64,000 nucleotides of DNA from contig CM029632.1 in NCBI GenBank assembly GCA_017311315.1, forward strand, positions 18,092,669 through 18,156,668, in the 5' to 3' direction. Shown here in pieces: positions 46,072-54,815 of this stretch. The notes under the pieces were generated by a model that was given only the letters and a program-made list of their open reading frames with translations, ran no database searches and had not been told where the DNA came from. The position numbers and the translations under genes are program-made. Source of the DNA: Dendrocalamus latiflorus (lineage: Eukaryota > Streptophyta > Magnoliopsida > Poales > Poaceae). The stretch's first letter is position 1. Each line of letters begins with the position of its first letter.

Positions 46072-46336
46072 GCCGGCGGCGGAGGGGGCTGTACAGAGAA
46101 TGGAGACTGGTCCATGGAGAATGAAGTGATGGAACTGCTACCAACTTTCAGAGTTCGTGCCTTTGTTTGCTGTGGTTGTCTCTTTTCTGAAGTAGCAGTA
46201 ATGTGTATCCCGACGTGCTTGAGCGATGAGCACTTAGAAATCCTTTGTCATCTCAAATGCTCTGATCTTGAAACAACACAAACCCCTGTATTCTGTTGCA
46301 ACTATGCTTAACTCAGTGATCTGGGCAATCTTTTTG
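46072..46336 (+). other. 3' UTR of the NPH3-like gene
   Basis: GC content drops after the TAG. No further coding sequence was seen before a copia LTR that starts at about 46337, so the LTR may lie close to the polyadenylation region. Confidence 0.5.
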
Positions 46337-46647
46337 ATGGTTTTGTTTGATCTTTGATGGTGACGGAAATCACCGATGATCAAGACGTCGACTTCTAACA
46401 GCGCAAAAACAACTCATGCAAACACAATGGTTGTTTTTGGTGCTATTAGAAACTCACACCTTGATAATAGTATTTCTCAACTATTTATAGGGAGATTACA
46501 AGCTAAATATAGAAACTAATCTACCTATATGGGTAACGAATACAACAAGCTAAACATGGTAAGATAAACATAGCAGTAAATCTCATACTAAACATAGTAA
46601 GTTAAATATGACAAATTTGGTGGTGACGCGTATGGAATTTGTCAACA
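46337..46647 (-). mobile_element. Copia 3' LTR
   Basis: On the minus strand the LTR starts TGTTGACAAATTCC at 46647, directly after a polypurine tract AGAGGGGGAAA (46648-46659 region). It contains a TATA-like CCCTATAAATAG near 46480. The far boundary is approximate. Confidence 0.7.
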
Positions 46648-46663
46648 TTTCCCCCTCTAATTC

Positions 46664-47445
46664 TTGACGCGATCACCAACGCCGATCTTAGCGCGCAGCT
46701 CCTGGAAGCGAACACGCCTGAGCGCCTTGGTGAGAATGTCCGTGAGCTGGTGTTCTGTCGATGTCTGCTCAAGGACGATCTTCTTCCCGTCGATACACTC
46801 CCGGATAAAATGAAAACGAGTATCAATATGTTTACTCCGGTTGTGGAAGACAGGGTTCTTGCTCAACACGATGGCGGACTGATTGTCCACCCTGAGTTCT
46901 GGCACTCCAGACTCTGAACTGACGAGGTCATCCAAAAGTCAAGCTAACCAGATGCCTTGGCATGCAGCAGTGGCTGCTGCAATATACTTTGCCTCACATG
47001 AGGACAGAGCCACTATCTTCTGCTTAGATGACTACCAGGTGATGGGGTTACCACCGAGGAAGAAGATGACGCCACTGGTGCTCTTACGAGTGTTGATATC
47101 GCCTGCCATGTTAGCGTCACTGTACCCGATCAACCTTGGTCTCGCTTCCACCTTCTTGGTGTAGTGAACACCATAACTGCGCGTCCTAGCGACGTACCGT
47201 AGTACTCGCTTCACCGCAGTCAGGTGATCTTCATGTGGCTTCTCCATAAACCGACTCAGGTATCCTACCAAGTAGGCTAGATTAGGACGGGTGTGCACCA
47301 GGTAACGAAGCCCACCGATGATGCCTCTGTACTCCGTGGCATTTACCAGAGGACAAGTGCTCTCCTTACTCGATTTAAGCCGTGGCTCCATGGGTGTCGC
47401 ACTGGGGTTGTAGACTCCGCGGCTCCAACCTCGACGTGGCATCAC
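46664..47445 (-). pseudogene. Copia reverse transcriptase/RNase H remnant
   Basis: The upstream frame (47445-47032) reads YRGIIGGLRYLVHTRPNLAY and VKRVLRYVARTRSYGVHY, then GYSDANMAGDINTRKSTSGV and FFLGGNPITW, the canonical copia sequence after the RT palm. After a shift, the second frame (46935-46657) reads DNQSAIVLSKNPVFHNRSKH, IDTRFHFIRE and QLTDILTKAL, the RNase H core and C-terminus. The frame break near 46940-47030 and the missing catalytic RT region mark it as dead. Confidence 0.9.
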
Positions 47446-48110
47446 ACATCAGGGATCTACCGTGAATGAGGTCCAGAATCCAACCCTGGACGAGGTCTGA
47501 TGGCCAACCTAAGCGTGGCGTCACATATCGGGGGATCCACCCTAGACAATATCCGAAGTCCAACCTCAACGTGTTGTCACACACCAAGGGATCCACTCAA
47601 GACGAGGTCCAGAGATCAACCTTGATAAGGCATGACACGTCAGGGGATCTACCCCATATGAGGTCCGAGGTAGCCACGTGCCGAGGCCTCGTTGGCACTC
47701 GGGTAGAAGGAAGGTCGGCGACATCGCAAATCTTGGACATGGCAAGACCTACTTGGCACGATGGACGAAAGTACCCTTAGACACAAGCTAAGCTATGATG
47801 GCAAATATGTAACTTTGGGTGTTCCCCGCCATTATATAAATAGGACCCTTAATAAATAAGGAGTGAAGGCCACTTGTAATACTCGCACCCATATGCAATA
47901 TATTCGTACAATCTTTTGTATATGATTTCTGTTGAGTCCTCCCTTTGTATCCTCAATGGTTCGTGAATCCGACCGGAGATGCCTACAATTTTACTATCCG
48001 ATCTCGTATCGAAACACATTTGACTTAATTTGCTTAGACATGAGGAAGAGACACACAAGTAAAGACAATTTGACTTTTGCGCATACACATTGTGTGCAGG
48101 TAGATTGTAT
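47400..48110. repeat. LTR-like segment with ~60-bp tandem units and TATA box
   Basis: Three to four imperfect units of about 62 bp, each holding GGGATC(C/T)AC and GACGAGGTCC(A/G), run from about 47420 to 47680. A TATA-box context CCATTATATAAATAGGACCC at 47831-47850 and an AT-rich transcribed-like region follow. This architecture fits the U3-R-U5 of a gypsy-type LTR, but its termini are not visible. Confidence 0.5.
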
Positions 48111-48129
48111 ATTCTCCTATATTAAGCCA

Positions 48130-48480
48130 GGGGGATTCCGCCTCGGGCAGCACCGCCACGTTAGTGTTTTTGTGAAAAGGTCTTTCAGTTTTTCAAAATT
48201 CGTACGGGTCCTCCACTTTTCTAGACGGCCCCCGCCACATCATTGCTTTTGCGAAAAATCTCCATTTTTTTCCAAAATTACGTATGGTTTCTGAAATTAC
48301 ATATGGGTCCTTTGATTTTTCCAAAAACCCTCCTTTTACATAATTAAGCTCCGCACTTTTTCTGAAATTACGTAGGTGTCCTCTATTTTCCAAAAAAAGT
48401 CCTTCGCTTTCTTGGGAAATACGTATAGATCCTTATTTTTTCAGAAAACCCCCCGATGAATTGTCGACTTTTTTGCTTCA
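48130..48480. repeat. Degenerate tandem repeat, units of about 60 bp
   Basis: Repeated phrases of the form (A)AAATTACGTA(T/G)G, then GTCC, then TTTTTCCAAAA(A) occur five to six times with drift. Parent element unknown. Confidence 0.5.
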
Positions 48481-48617
48481 ATCCACGTGGTAACTAGCAC
48501 AGCTTGGCACCGTGCTTATACAACTAGTAAGTATTATATATTGTCGTTTTCTAGCTACAGCCTAGAACTAGAAGGACGATCACGGAGCATGCAATAGTTA
48601 GTGATTGGCATGTTCAT

Positions 48618-48845
48618 TTTAGCTTCGGCTTTTAGTTTTTAGTTGCGGCTTATGGTTTTTAGGCTGTTTGTGAGAGAGTGTACGGAGTAACGGAAAATCG
48701 CATGTGATTCTAGCCGATACAAATAAAATCGTTATAGTATATACTATAATCAACTTATAGATCCCGTCTTGAAAAGACACTATATTTAAAAGTAAGTTAC
48801 TGTAGAAAAGTCGAAAAACAGTTTTAGAAGTTGAAAAAAGAGTCG
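48618..48845 (+). repeat. MITE family D, copy 3
   Basis: It carries GCGGCTTATGGTTTTTAGGC, AATCGCATGTGATTCTAGCC, and ATTTAAAAGTAAGTTACTGT in the same order as the copy at 14105. Confidence 0.45.
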
Positions 48846-48849
48846 GTGC

Positions 48850-49375
48850 TGTATGTATATTTCAAAGTGACATGTTCAATATCTCATGATTCACGACTCA
48901 TCATGAGCTTTACGCATGTGATAAATTAAACACCTGAAGTCAAACTTGCCATTAGCCCATTAGATTACAGTACTATCAATTTGGAAATGTCTTGGACGTG
49001 GTAACAAATCGATCTGCTATTTCCGCTCTGAAGATGTGACACGTGAGGGGAGTAGCAAAATGGGAGTGAAGTAGTCAGGGACTGATATTCAGACGTCTTA
49101 CGACCAAGTTATAATTTGTATGTCAGAATTGGATTGCACATGGCTTACAACTGGAAGCTTCTAGTATATACTTGCACCAATCAAGGCCAGAACTTTCCGT
49201 CTTTAGCTAGATTGTCTTTCCATGCGTCCATCCTTCTAGATCAGTCAAGCCCTTTTCTTGATCAGCTGATTATCTGATTCTTGCCATCGCTTGACCGAAA
49301 TTTCGCTTGCAGCTTTTGTATCCAGGAACACAACTGCAGGTAGCTAGCTAGTAATACTACTTGTCGTTCTGGCGT
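48850..49375. other. Intergenic, no gene seen
   Basis: Upstream flank of the CCR relic. No further CCR exons were found here, although a pyrimidine-rich acceptor TTGCATTGCAG ends it. Confidence 0.4.
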
Positions 49376-49384
49376 TGCATTGCA

Positions 49385-49569
49385 GGAGCTCCGACGAGGT
49401 GAACCTGAGGAAGCAGCCTTACAAGATATGCATTATCCAACCAGCGCCTCAGGGAGCTGGGCCTCGAGTTTACGCGGCGGCGCAGTGCCTCTACGAGAAC
49501 TGTCGTTAGCTTCCAGGAGAAGGGCATCCTCCCTGTCCCTCTCCCTGCTCCTCCCCAGCCATGAGAGCT
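49385..49569 (+). pseudogene. Cinnamoyl-CoA reductase (CCR-like) last-exon relic
   Basis: CCR enzymes reduce hydroxycinnamoyl-CoA esters in the lignin pathway. After acceptor TTGCAG at 49384, the sequence reads SSDEVNLRKQPYK. In a shifted frame it continues SNQRLRELGLEFT, and later VVSFQEKGILPVP then PAPPQP and a stop. These correspond to the C-terminal residues of CCR (SDEVNPRKQPYKFSNQRL...LEFTP...SLQEKG). There are at least three indels: about seven extra bases after PYK, two extra after LEFT, and one extra A before VVS. The Rossmann fold and NWYCYGK active site are absent, so this is a dead fragment of one exon. Confidence 0.85.
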
Positions 49570-49579
49570 AGCTAGCCTA

Positions 49580-50330
49580 GCTCTTAATTACAGAAATAAA
49601 CATAAGGAATTCTGGTAGTATATATTGCAGCCTTGCAGGTAATGGACGGCAGGACGGCTGAACTATATTGTATGGATATGTGTTTTTGGTGTCAGTAGTT
49701 GCTTTAACGAACGCAACAAGAAGTAACAATACGAACTTTTATATTGGTAGAGTCTAGTTTCTCCCAAAGGAGTTGAAATGAAATGAAAATAATGGTGTGT
49801 TGTTACATGGACAAGTAATTATGTTTGAGCTCAAGGCTCAAGCCTATCCCATCTGACCATCTCAATCGATCTCCAACCAGCCGCAAGCCACCCCAGGAGC
49901 TATTTGCGTTTGGTCCTAACATTACGAGTACAAAATTAAGGTCCCAGATGATTATACATCATTGCAAGACCATTAGTCTTTACCTACGTTTCTGCGTGTA
50001 CTTTGACCCACTCAAGATTAGTAGGCCTCACCTTCCGTAAACAATAGTAACATTGGTACGGCATAAACCAAGTCATATCCAACATGCATTACTCTGAAGT
50101 CAAAGAATGGAGTGGTACTAAGAGAACTGATGATGGCGATTGGTTAAATGATAGACGATAACTTGAGAAGGAACTGACAAATGGCTGCAACCTCATGTCA
50201 AGCGTGGTTCGTTTTGCCATCATGATGTAAAAAATTGATGTCACCCCATGATTCACACAAACTTAGAGACAGGTGTGATAGTCCAACTAAAAATTCATGG
50301 TACAAAATCGCAAAATAGAAGTTGCAGCGT
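49580..50330. other. Intergenic, no gene seen
   Basis: Moderately AT-rich DNA without recognisable coding or repeat features. Confidence 0.4.
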
Positions 50331-50334
50331 TTTC

Positions 50335-50735
50335 GGAGCAAGTAGAAGTATTTGCATACAAGAATTTGGCAGCAAGCTAGGAAGACGGCGGTTACCGGTG
50401 AATGTTCAATGCAGAAGCCGAGAAGCGTAAGCGTGCGTGCAGCAAATCAAGGACTTGGCCGTCGCCGATGGCGCCGCCAACTCGGACCGAGAGTCGCACA
50501 CGGACGCATTCACGTCCGTCGCCAAGCCCATGTACAGGGTGTACGCGCAGACAGCGCGGTGTGACATATATCGTTCCTCGCCGGACACTCGGCAGCGGAA
50601 ATCACCTGCTTTTACAGGCATGGGATCCATCCATTAGGCCGTTACTCTGTTCCAGGATCGCGCTCGCCATCTCGCCGGCCGCGGAGATGGCGGTGGTTAA
50701 TTTGTGCAGGAGGTGGCGGCGGGGAGTTTAGTGGC
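50335..50735 (+). pseudogene. Coding-like duplicated block, copy 1 (unrecognised)
   Basis: One frame reads VQQIKDLAVADGAANSDRES then HTDAFTSVAKPMYRVYAQTA, and resembles the block at 52440-52760 at the protein level as well as in DNA. GC is high relative to the flanks. There is no start codon in a good context, the frame ends within 70 codons, and I do not recognise the family. It may be an exon of a host gene carried in two copies by a repeat. Confidence 0.4.
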
Positions 50736-50879
50736 AGTTTAATTCCTGTAGCGCGGACGGCGCAGATCGTAACCTTACAAAGCCTTTTATTACGAGCGTT
50801 CGATTCGTGTTGCATTGAAGGCCCACCTGTCAGTCTGGATGAATATATCTAAACCCTGCACCCAAACTAAGGGGTGTTT

Positions 50880-51120
50880 TTGGCTTCTGATTAGAGAAGT
50901 CAGAAACTAATACGAATATTTAGTTTTTCTAAGTGGCTTTTGCATTCTTCTCGCTCCTATCTCGTTTCAAGAATAAGGCAGGGGTCATACGAGCATCTCG
51001 CTCCCTACTTCTCTTGCTTCTGTCTCGCACACATATCTCTTCCTTACTTTTCTCACTGCCTTTCACTTCTTTCTAAATGTCACTTCTTGCTGTCATTATT
51101 ATTTATTTTCAGATAAAAAC
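50880..51120 (-). repeat. MITE family E, copy
   Basis: A CTTCTCGCTCCTATCTCG-rich stretch is followed by CTTGCTGTCATTATTATTTA and CAGATAAAAACC, the inverse of the blocks at 29600 and 32340. Confidence 0.4.
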
Positions 51121-51129
51121 CATCAGTCG

Positions 51130-51270
51130 TAGCTAATACGACCACCCCATAAGCAGGGAGGCGTTTAGACGGTGGATGTTGGCCATGGTTGAGAGGAGAT
51201 CCGATCCTGTGCCATTGATATGTTCGTGTGGTGATGGACCTGTTTGTCAGTGATGCGAAATGGGTCTTGA
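51130..51270 (+). repeat. GACGGTGGAT-type block, copy 1 of 3
   Basis: It contains GGACGGTGGATATTGG-like, GAGA(A)CCGATCCTGTG(C) and TCAGTGA(T/C)GCGAAATGG phrases, shared with 52855-52975 and 53395-53520. Confidence 0.6.
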
Positions 51271-51281
51271 ATACACAATCA

Positions 51282-52115
51282 TAATCCAGCATAAAGGGCC
51301 CAGTGTCTAGATGTTGCCCCAGGTCGGAAACCACTGACGGCATTTTCGGGCCAAAGGCTATCAGGGCGTTTCTACCTCCACGGGGGCATCAGGCTAAGAT
51401 GGTGTCGGTACAAGGGGTCGTGCACGCGATTTTGGCCTTCATGGAAGTGCTTTTATCGATTCAACCGTCGGCTTATTTTTTAAGCCTGCGATGAAATCTA
51501 CCCATGAGGCCCCCACGTACGCGTGTTTGGCATCGTGAGTAGCTACTTTGGGCATCTAAACGGCACCATGAATGTTGCGCGCCAGTCGAACCAGCACAAA
51601 GGGCCAATGTGTAGATGTCACCCTGGGTGGGTCAAGGCCTACCGATGGCGTTTTTCGGGCCAGCAGCGGTCAGTGCATTTCTACCTCCACGGGAGCATCG
51701 GGCTAAGCTGGTATCTGTGAGGGGACTGAACGTGTGATTTTGTCCTTCATATAGGTGATCCATGCGGTGATTCCATCGATCTGGGTAGCCGGCTTATTTT
51801 TAAAACCAAGGGTGAAATCCACCCCATATGGCCCCACGCACACGTGTTTGGCAGCATGCGTGGCTACTTCAGGGAGACTAAGGGGCACTGTAGATGCTCA
51901 GCGTCAGTTGAACTAGCACAAAGGGCCCAACGCCCAGATGTCACCTTAGCTCAGGCCTGCCAATGGTGTTTTTCATGAGAGTATCGGGCCAAGCTGATGT
52001 CGGTGCGGGAGGGGATTTATGTCTTCACAAAGAAGATTCGTGCAGTAATTCTATCGATCCGGACCGCTGGCTTTGTTTTTTAAGCCAGTGTGCGCTCTAT
52101 GAAAATTGCTGACAT
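51282..52115 (+). repeat. Tandem repeat of about 310 bp, 2.7 copies
   Basis: Unit starts are near 51282, 51587 and 51909, marked by CCAGCACAAAGGGCC. Each unit continues with TGTCTAGATGT-type, TTTCTACCTCCACGGG, GCATC(A/G)GGCTAAG(A/C)TGG, GGCTTATTTTT(T)AAGCC and CCCCACGTACGCGTGTTTGG-type words. The third unit is truncated near AAGCCAGTGTGCG. Divergence between units is substantial. No coding frame is conserved across units. Confidence 0.75.
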
Positions 52116-52126
52116 AAGTGCATTTG

Positions 52127-52416
52127 GGCATGTACAATGCAATATGCTTATATATGAATGCTTAAAGAGAGAGAATATAGCCACATCATCAAGCACCCAT
52201 GCAAAAGTTATTTCCTTCAATGCAAGCATCTCTTCCGTGTGTGTTTAGATGCTATATTATCTATTAATAGATATAGTTATACACATAAGCAGCACTGATG
52301 CTTATTTAAGCATCAATGCTTCAAAATAAGCACCTTATCTATCCTATGTGGCAAGAAAAATCAGTTTTTCATTGCTAAGCATTTCTCTAAGCGCATGTAT
52401 TGTACATGCTCTTAGC
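52127..52416. mobile_element. MITE family C, copy 2
   Basis: It starts GGGCATGTACAATGCAATAT and ends TGTATTGTACATGCTCTT, inverted termini, with an interior matching 12648-12950. It separates the 310-bp array from the second coding-like block. Confidence 0.8.
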
Positions 52417-52439
52417 AGTGGCGTTACTAGTCTTTCCAA

Positions 52440-52770
52440 AGCAAGTACTGGTATTTGCATACAAGAATTTGACAGCAAGGAAGGAAGATGGTTACTGCTG
52501 AATGTTCAGTTTCGAAGTCGAGAATCGCATGCGTCCATGCAGCAAACCATGGACTTGGTCGTCGCCGACGGCACCGGAAACTCCGACCGAGAGTCGCACA
52601 CGGACGCCTTCACGTCCTTCGTTAAGCTCATGGATGTACAGGGCGTGCGTGCATACGGCACGGTGTTCATTCGGCCATACGTTGTTCCAAGATCATGCGC
52701 ACCGTCTCGCCGAAGGTGGAGATGGTGGTGGTTAATTTGGACACACGGTGGGCAGCGTGGTGGCGGCGAG
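52440..52770 (+). pseudogene. Coding-like duplicated block, copy 2 (unrecognised)
   Basis: One frame reads MQQTMDLVVADGTGNSDRES then HTDAFTSFVKLM, parallel to copy 1 at 50335. The shared core DRESHTDAFTS is identical in both while flanking residues differ. It is not recognised as a known family. It may be the remains of a gene fragment carried by a larger duplicated repeat. Confidence 0.4.
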
Positions 52771-52854
52771 GAGGTTGGGCGGGGCTGATCATAACGTTGC
52801 GAAGTGTTTTTATTTTGTGCCGGTTGATCCGTATTGGGCCTAGGGGCCCATTGT

Positions 52855-52975
52855 ACGAGCAGGGTGGTTTTGAACCGTGGATATTGGTCCATGTCTGAGA
52901 ACCGATCCTGTGTCGTTGATCCTGTGGTGGATTGGGGGCGTCTGTCAGTGACGCGAAATGGATTGCGACTTCGAT
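52855..52975 (+). repeat. GACGGTGGAT-type block, copy 2 of 3
   Basis: It shares AACCGTGGATATTGGTCC, GAACCGATCCTGTG and GTCAGTGACGCGAAATGG with 51130-51270 and 53395-53520. A Tourist-like MITE is inserted just after it. Confidence 0.6.
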
Positions 52976-52987
52976 TTGCGATCGTAA

Positions 52988-53375
52988 GGGCCTGTTTGGG
53001 AGAGCTCCATCAGCTCCAGATCCACGAAAAACAGCTCCACGAAATTTTACCCAAATGCTTCAGCTCCGCGAAATCTGGATCCACCAAAATCCTAGATCTG
53101 AGGGCCAGATCCATGGATTTCATGGAGCTCCTTAAGGGGTGCTCCACCGTGGAGTTGGGTGGTAATTACCCACCAATGCCACTGGTTACACATAAAAGTG
53201 GTCATTCCCACCAAAATCTCAATTTCGTGGATCTGGAGCTGCTGTACAAGCCAAACACTCCATGGTGAGATCCCAGATCCACGGTGGAGCTACTCCATGG
53301 TGGAGCTGCTGCTCCATGGTGGAGCTGCTGCTCCAGATCCATATTTTCAGTGGTGGAGCTCTCCCAAACAGGCCC
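52988..53375. mobile_element. Tourist-like MITE, copy 2 (TAA TSD)
   Basis: It begins GGGCCTGTTTGGGAGAGCTC and ends GAGCTCTCCCAAACAGGCCC, with perfect 20-bp inverted ends, flanked by TAA at 52985-52987 and 53376-53378. It is 388 bp, highly similar to 16549-16933, with a small internal duplication (TCCATGGTGGAGCTGCTGC twice near 53290-53330). Confidence 0.9.
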
Positions 53376-53394
53376 TAAGTTCGTAACACGGCAC

Positions 53395-53520
53395 CCAACT
53401 TAGCAGGGTTGTGCTTGGACGGTGGATATTGGTCCGTGTGAGAGAAGGGAACCGATCTTGCGCCGTTGGTACGTTCCATGGTGGGGCCGGTCTGTTAGTG
53501 ACGCAAGGTATTCCATCTGT
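53395..53520 (+). repeat. GACGGTGGAT-type block, copy 3 of 3
   Basis: It shares GGACGGTGGATATTGGTCC, GAACCGATC and GTTAGTGACGCAAGG phrases with the two earlier blocks. Confidence 0.55.
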
Positions 53521-53524
53521 AGCC

Positions 53525-54115
53525 ATTTGACGCATCATTGCAGTGGGGACATGATGTCAGTGGACGAGAAACAAACAAAAAACCCAAAAGATAGCGGTAG
53601 GTGTGGCACCACCGGCGACGATCGACGGGGCATCCAGTTCACCGGCGATCAAATCCTGCGACAAAGGTACAATAATCATGGGGCAGCAGCTCGACCCCCT
53701 CCGACTCCGACGCTGCAATTGCATACATAGGAATCAATATTGACCTCTACTCCGTGGGCCGTGGCTAGGCCTGCTAATGGGTTTATATCCAACCCAAAAC
53801 TAACCCGACCCATATGAGACAAAGCCAACTTCCCACTCTAACCCAACCCACAAAAGATTTTTCACAACCCCATCAAATATAAATCACTTTCTACTTAAAC
53901 CCAACCCAAACCACCTTCCATTTAAACCCAACCCAAACCCATAGGTTCAACACACTTCCCAACCCATTTACCAACCCACTTATTCGTAAAACTTCGATAT
54001 TTGAAATTTTAACCTCGCGTTCACATTATAAAATTTTTACAAAATTGATTAAAATTTATTGCAAATGTTTCTACGTGTAAAGGAGCTACTATGTGCAAAT
54101 TAGTAGAGCTAGATG
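53525..54115. other. Intergenic with degenerate AACCCAACCC run
   Basis: Positions 53780-53990 are rich in imperfect AACCCAACCCA and ACCCAAACCC words, a simple-repeat or transposon-end style not matching the telomere repeat exactly. No gene was seen. Confidence 0.45.
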
Positions 54116-54119
54116 CACA

Positions 54120-54300
54120 TGTGGCCCCACATGCTTTTATAAGAAGTTTTCGTAAAACTTCGGTCTTTAGAAACGAATGCAAACAAATACGAAAAAAGCA
54201 GGCAAAAAAGCTCAAAAAAAACCAAAAAGTCAGAAAAAAGAAGAAATTTAGGAATAGTGAAAAATAAGTCAGAAGTTCAAGCTAAAATGAGCGGACCTTA
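54120..54300 (-). repeat. MITE family A, partial copy
   Basis: The right part only: GAAACGAATGCAAACAAATA, CGAAAAAAGCAGGCAAAAAA, then AAAATAAGTCAGAAGTTCAA and AAAATGAGCGG. It lies 3' of the formin-derived gene. Confidence 0.5.
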
Positions 54301-54309
54301 AGATCATAG

Positions 54310-54635
54310 TTTCACATCTAAATGATAATTTTTTTTCTTCAAAGATATATTGCAACTTGCACCCAAACAGCAAGAATCCACTGCCATGAAAGGAAAAATG
54401 GGGGCCCTATCTCTAGTTACCACATTTCTCCAAAACCTGGTGAGAGAATCTGAAATTTTTCATACATGTTACCAAAGTGAACTAATGAACTATACATGCT
54501 TGTGGTCTGGACTCTGGACAACCATCTATTTTCACTGTATTGTGTGAATGTATATGTATGTAACTACATTTTGGGCAGCTCCATAGATCAGTGCTGCCCC
54601 CATTTACAGTAGAAGCAATTTGCAATCTCAAGTTC
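54310..54635 (-). other. Presumed 3' UTR and flank of the formin-derived gene
   Basis: AT-rich, with no FH1 proline runs and no FH2 motifs on either strand. It follows the last stop of the gene at 54636-54638. Confidence 0.5.
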
Positions 54636-54815
54636 TCAGCATCTTTGTGGTTCTGTTGATTGTGATTTAGTTTCAACCATTCCATCTTCCATGATATCCT
54701 CATCGAACTTTGGTGAGCTAGATGGAACGCTGCTTGAAGATGTATCTGACAGGAACATATCTGTGTTGTTGTCAGACCATTCGGCAGGAGCAGCAGCATC
54801 GCCAGCTTCTGAGTC
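54636..54815 (-). other. 59-codon in-frame continuation after the formin-derived stop
   Basis: In the same frame past the TGA, the sequence stays open for 59 codons: DSEAGDAAAPAEWSDNNTDM, then FLSDTSSSSVPSSSPKFDED and IMEDGMVETKSQSTEPQRC, before another TGA at 54636-54638. Its composition and phrases (SSPKFDEDI) look like the linker of class II formins, so the first TGA probably replaced a sense codon. Confidence 0.7.

Larger units (their letters stand above)
46337..47445 (-). mobile_element. Truncated Ty1/copia element (RT end, RNase H, 3' LTR)
   Basis: This minus-strand element is cut at its 5' side near 47445, where unrelated repeat sequence begins. It retains the C-terminal end of the reverse transcriptase, the RNase H domain, the polypurine tract and the 3' LTR. 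Gag, protease, integrase and most of the reverse transcriptase are missing. Confidence 0.85.

Noticed and set aside
53780..53990. Interstitial telomere-like repeat
   Set aside because: The words are AACCCAACCC with irregular spacing, not tandem CCCTAAA.
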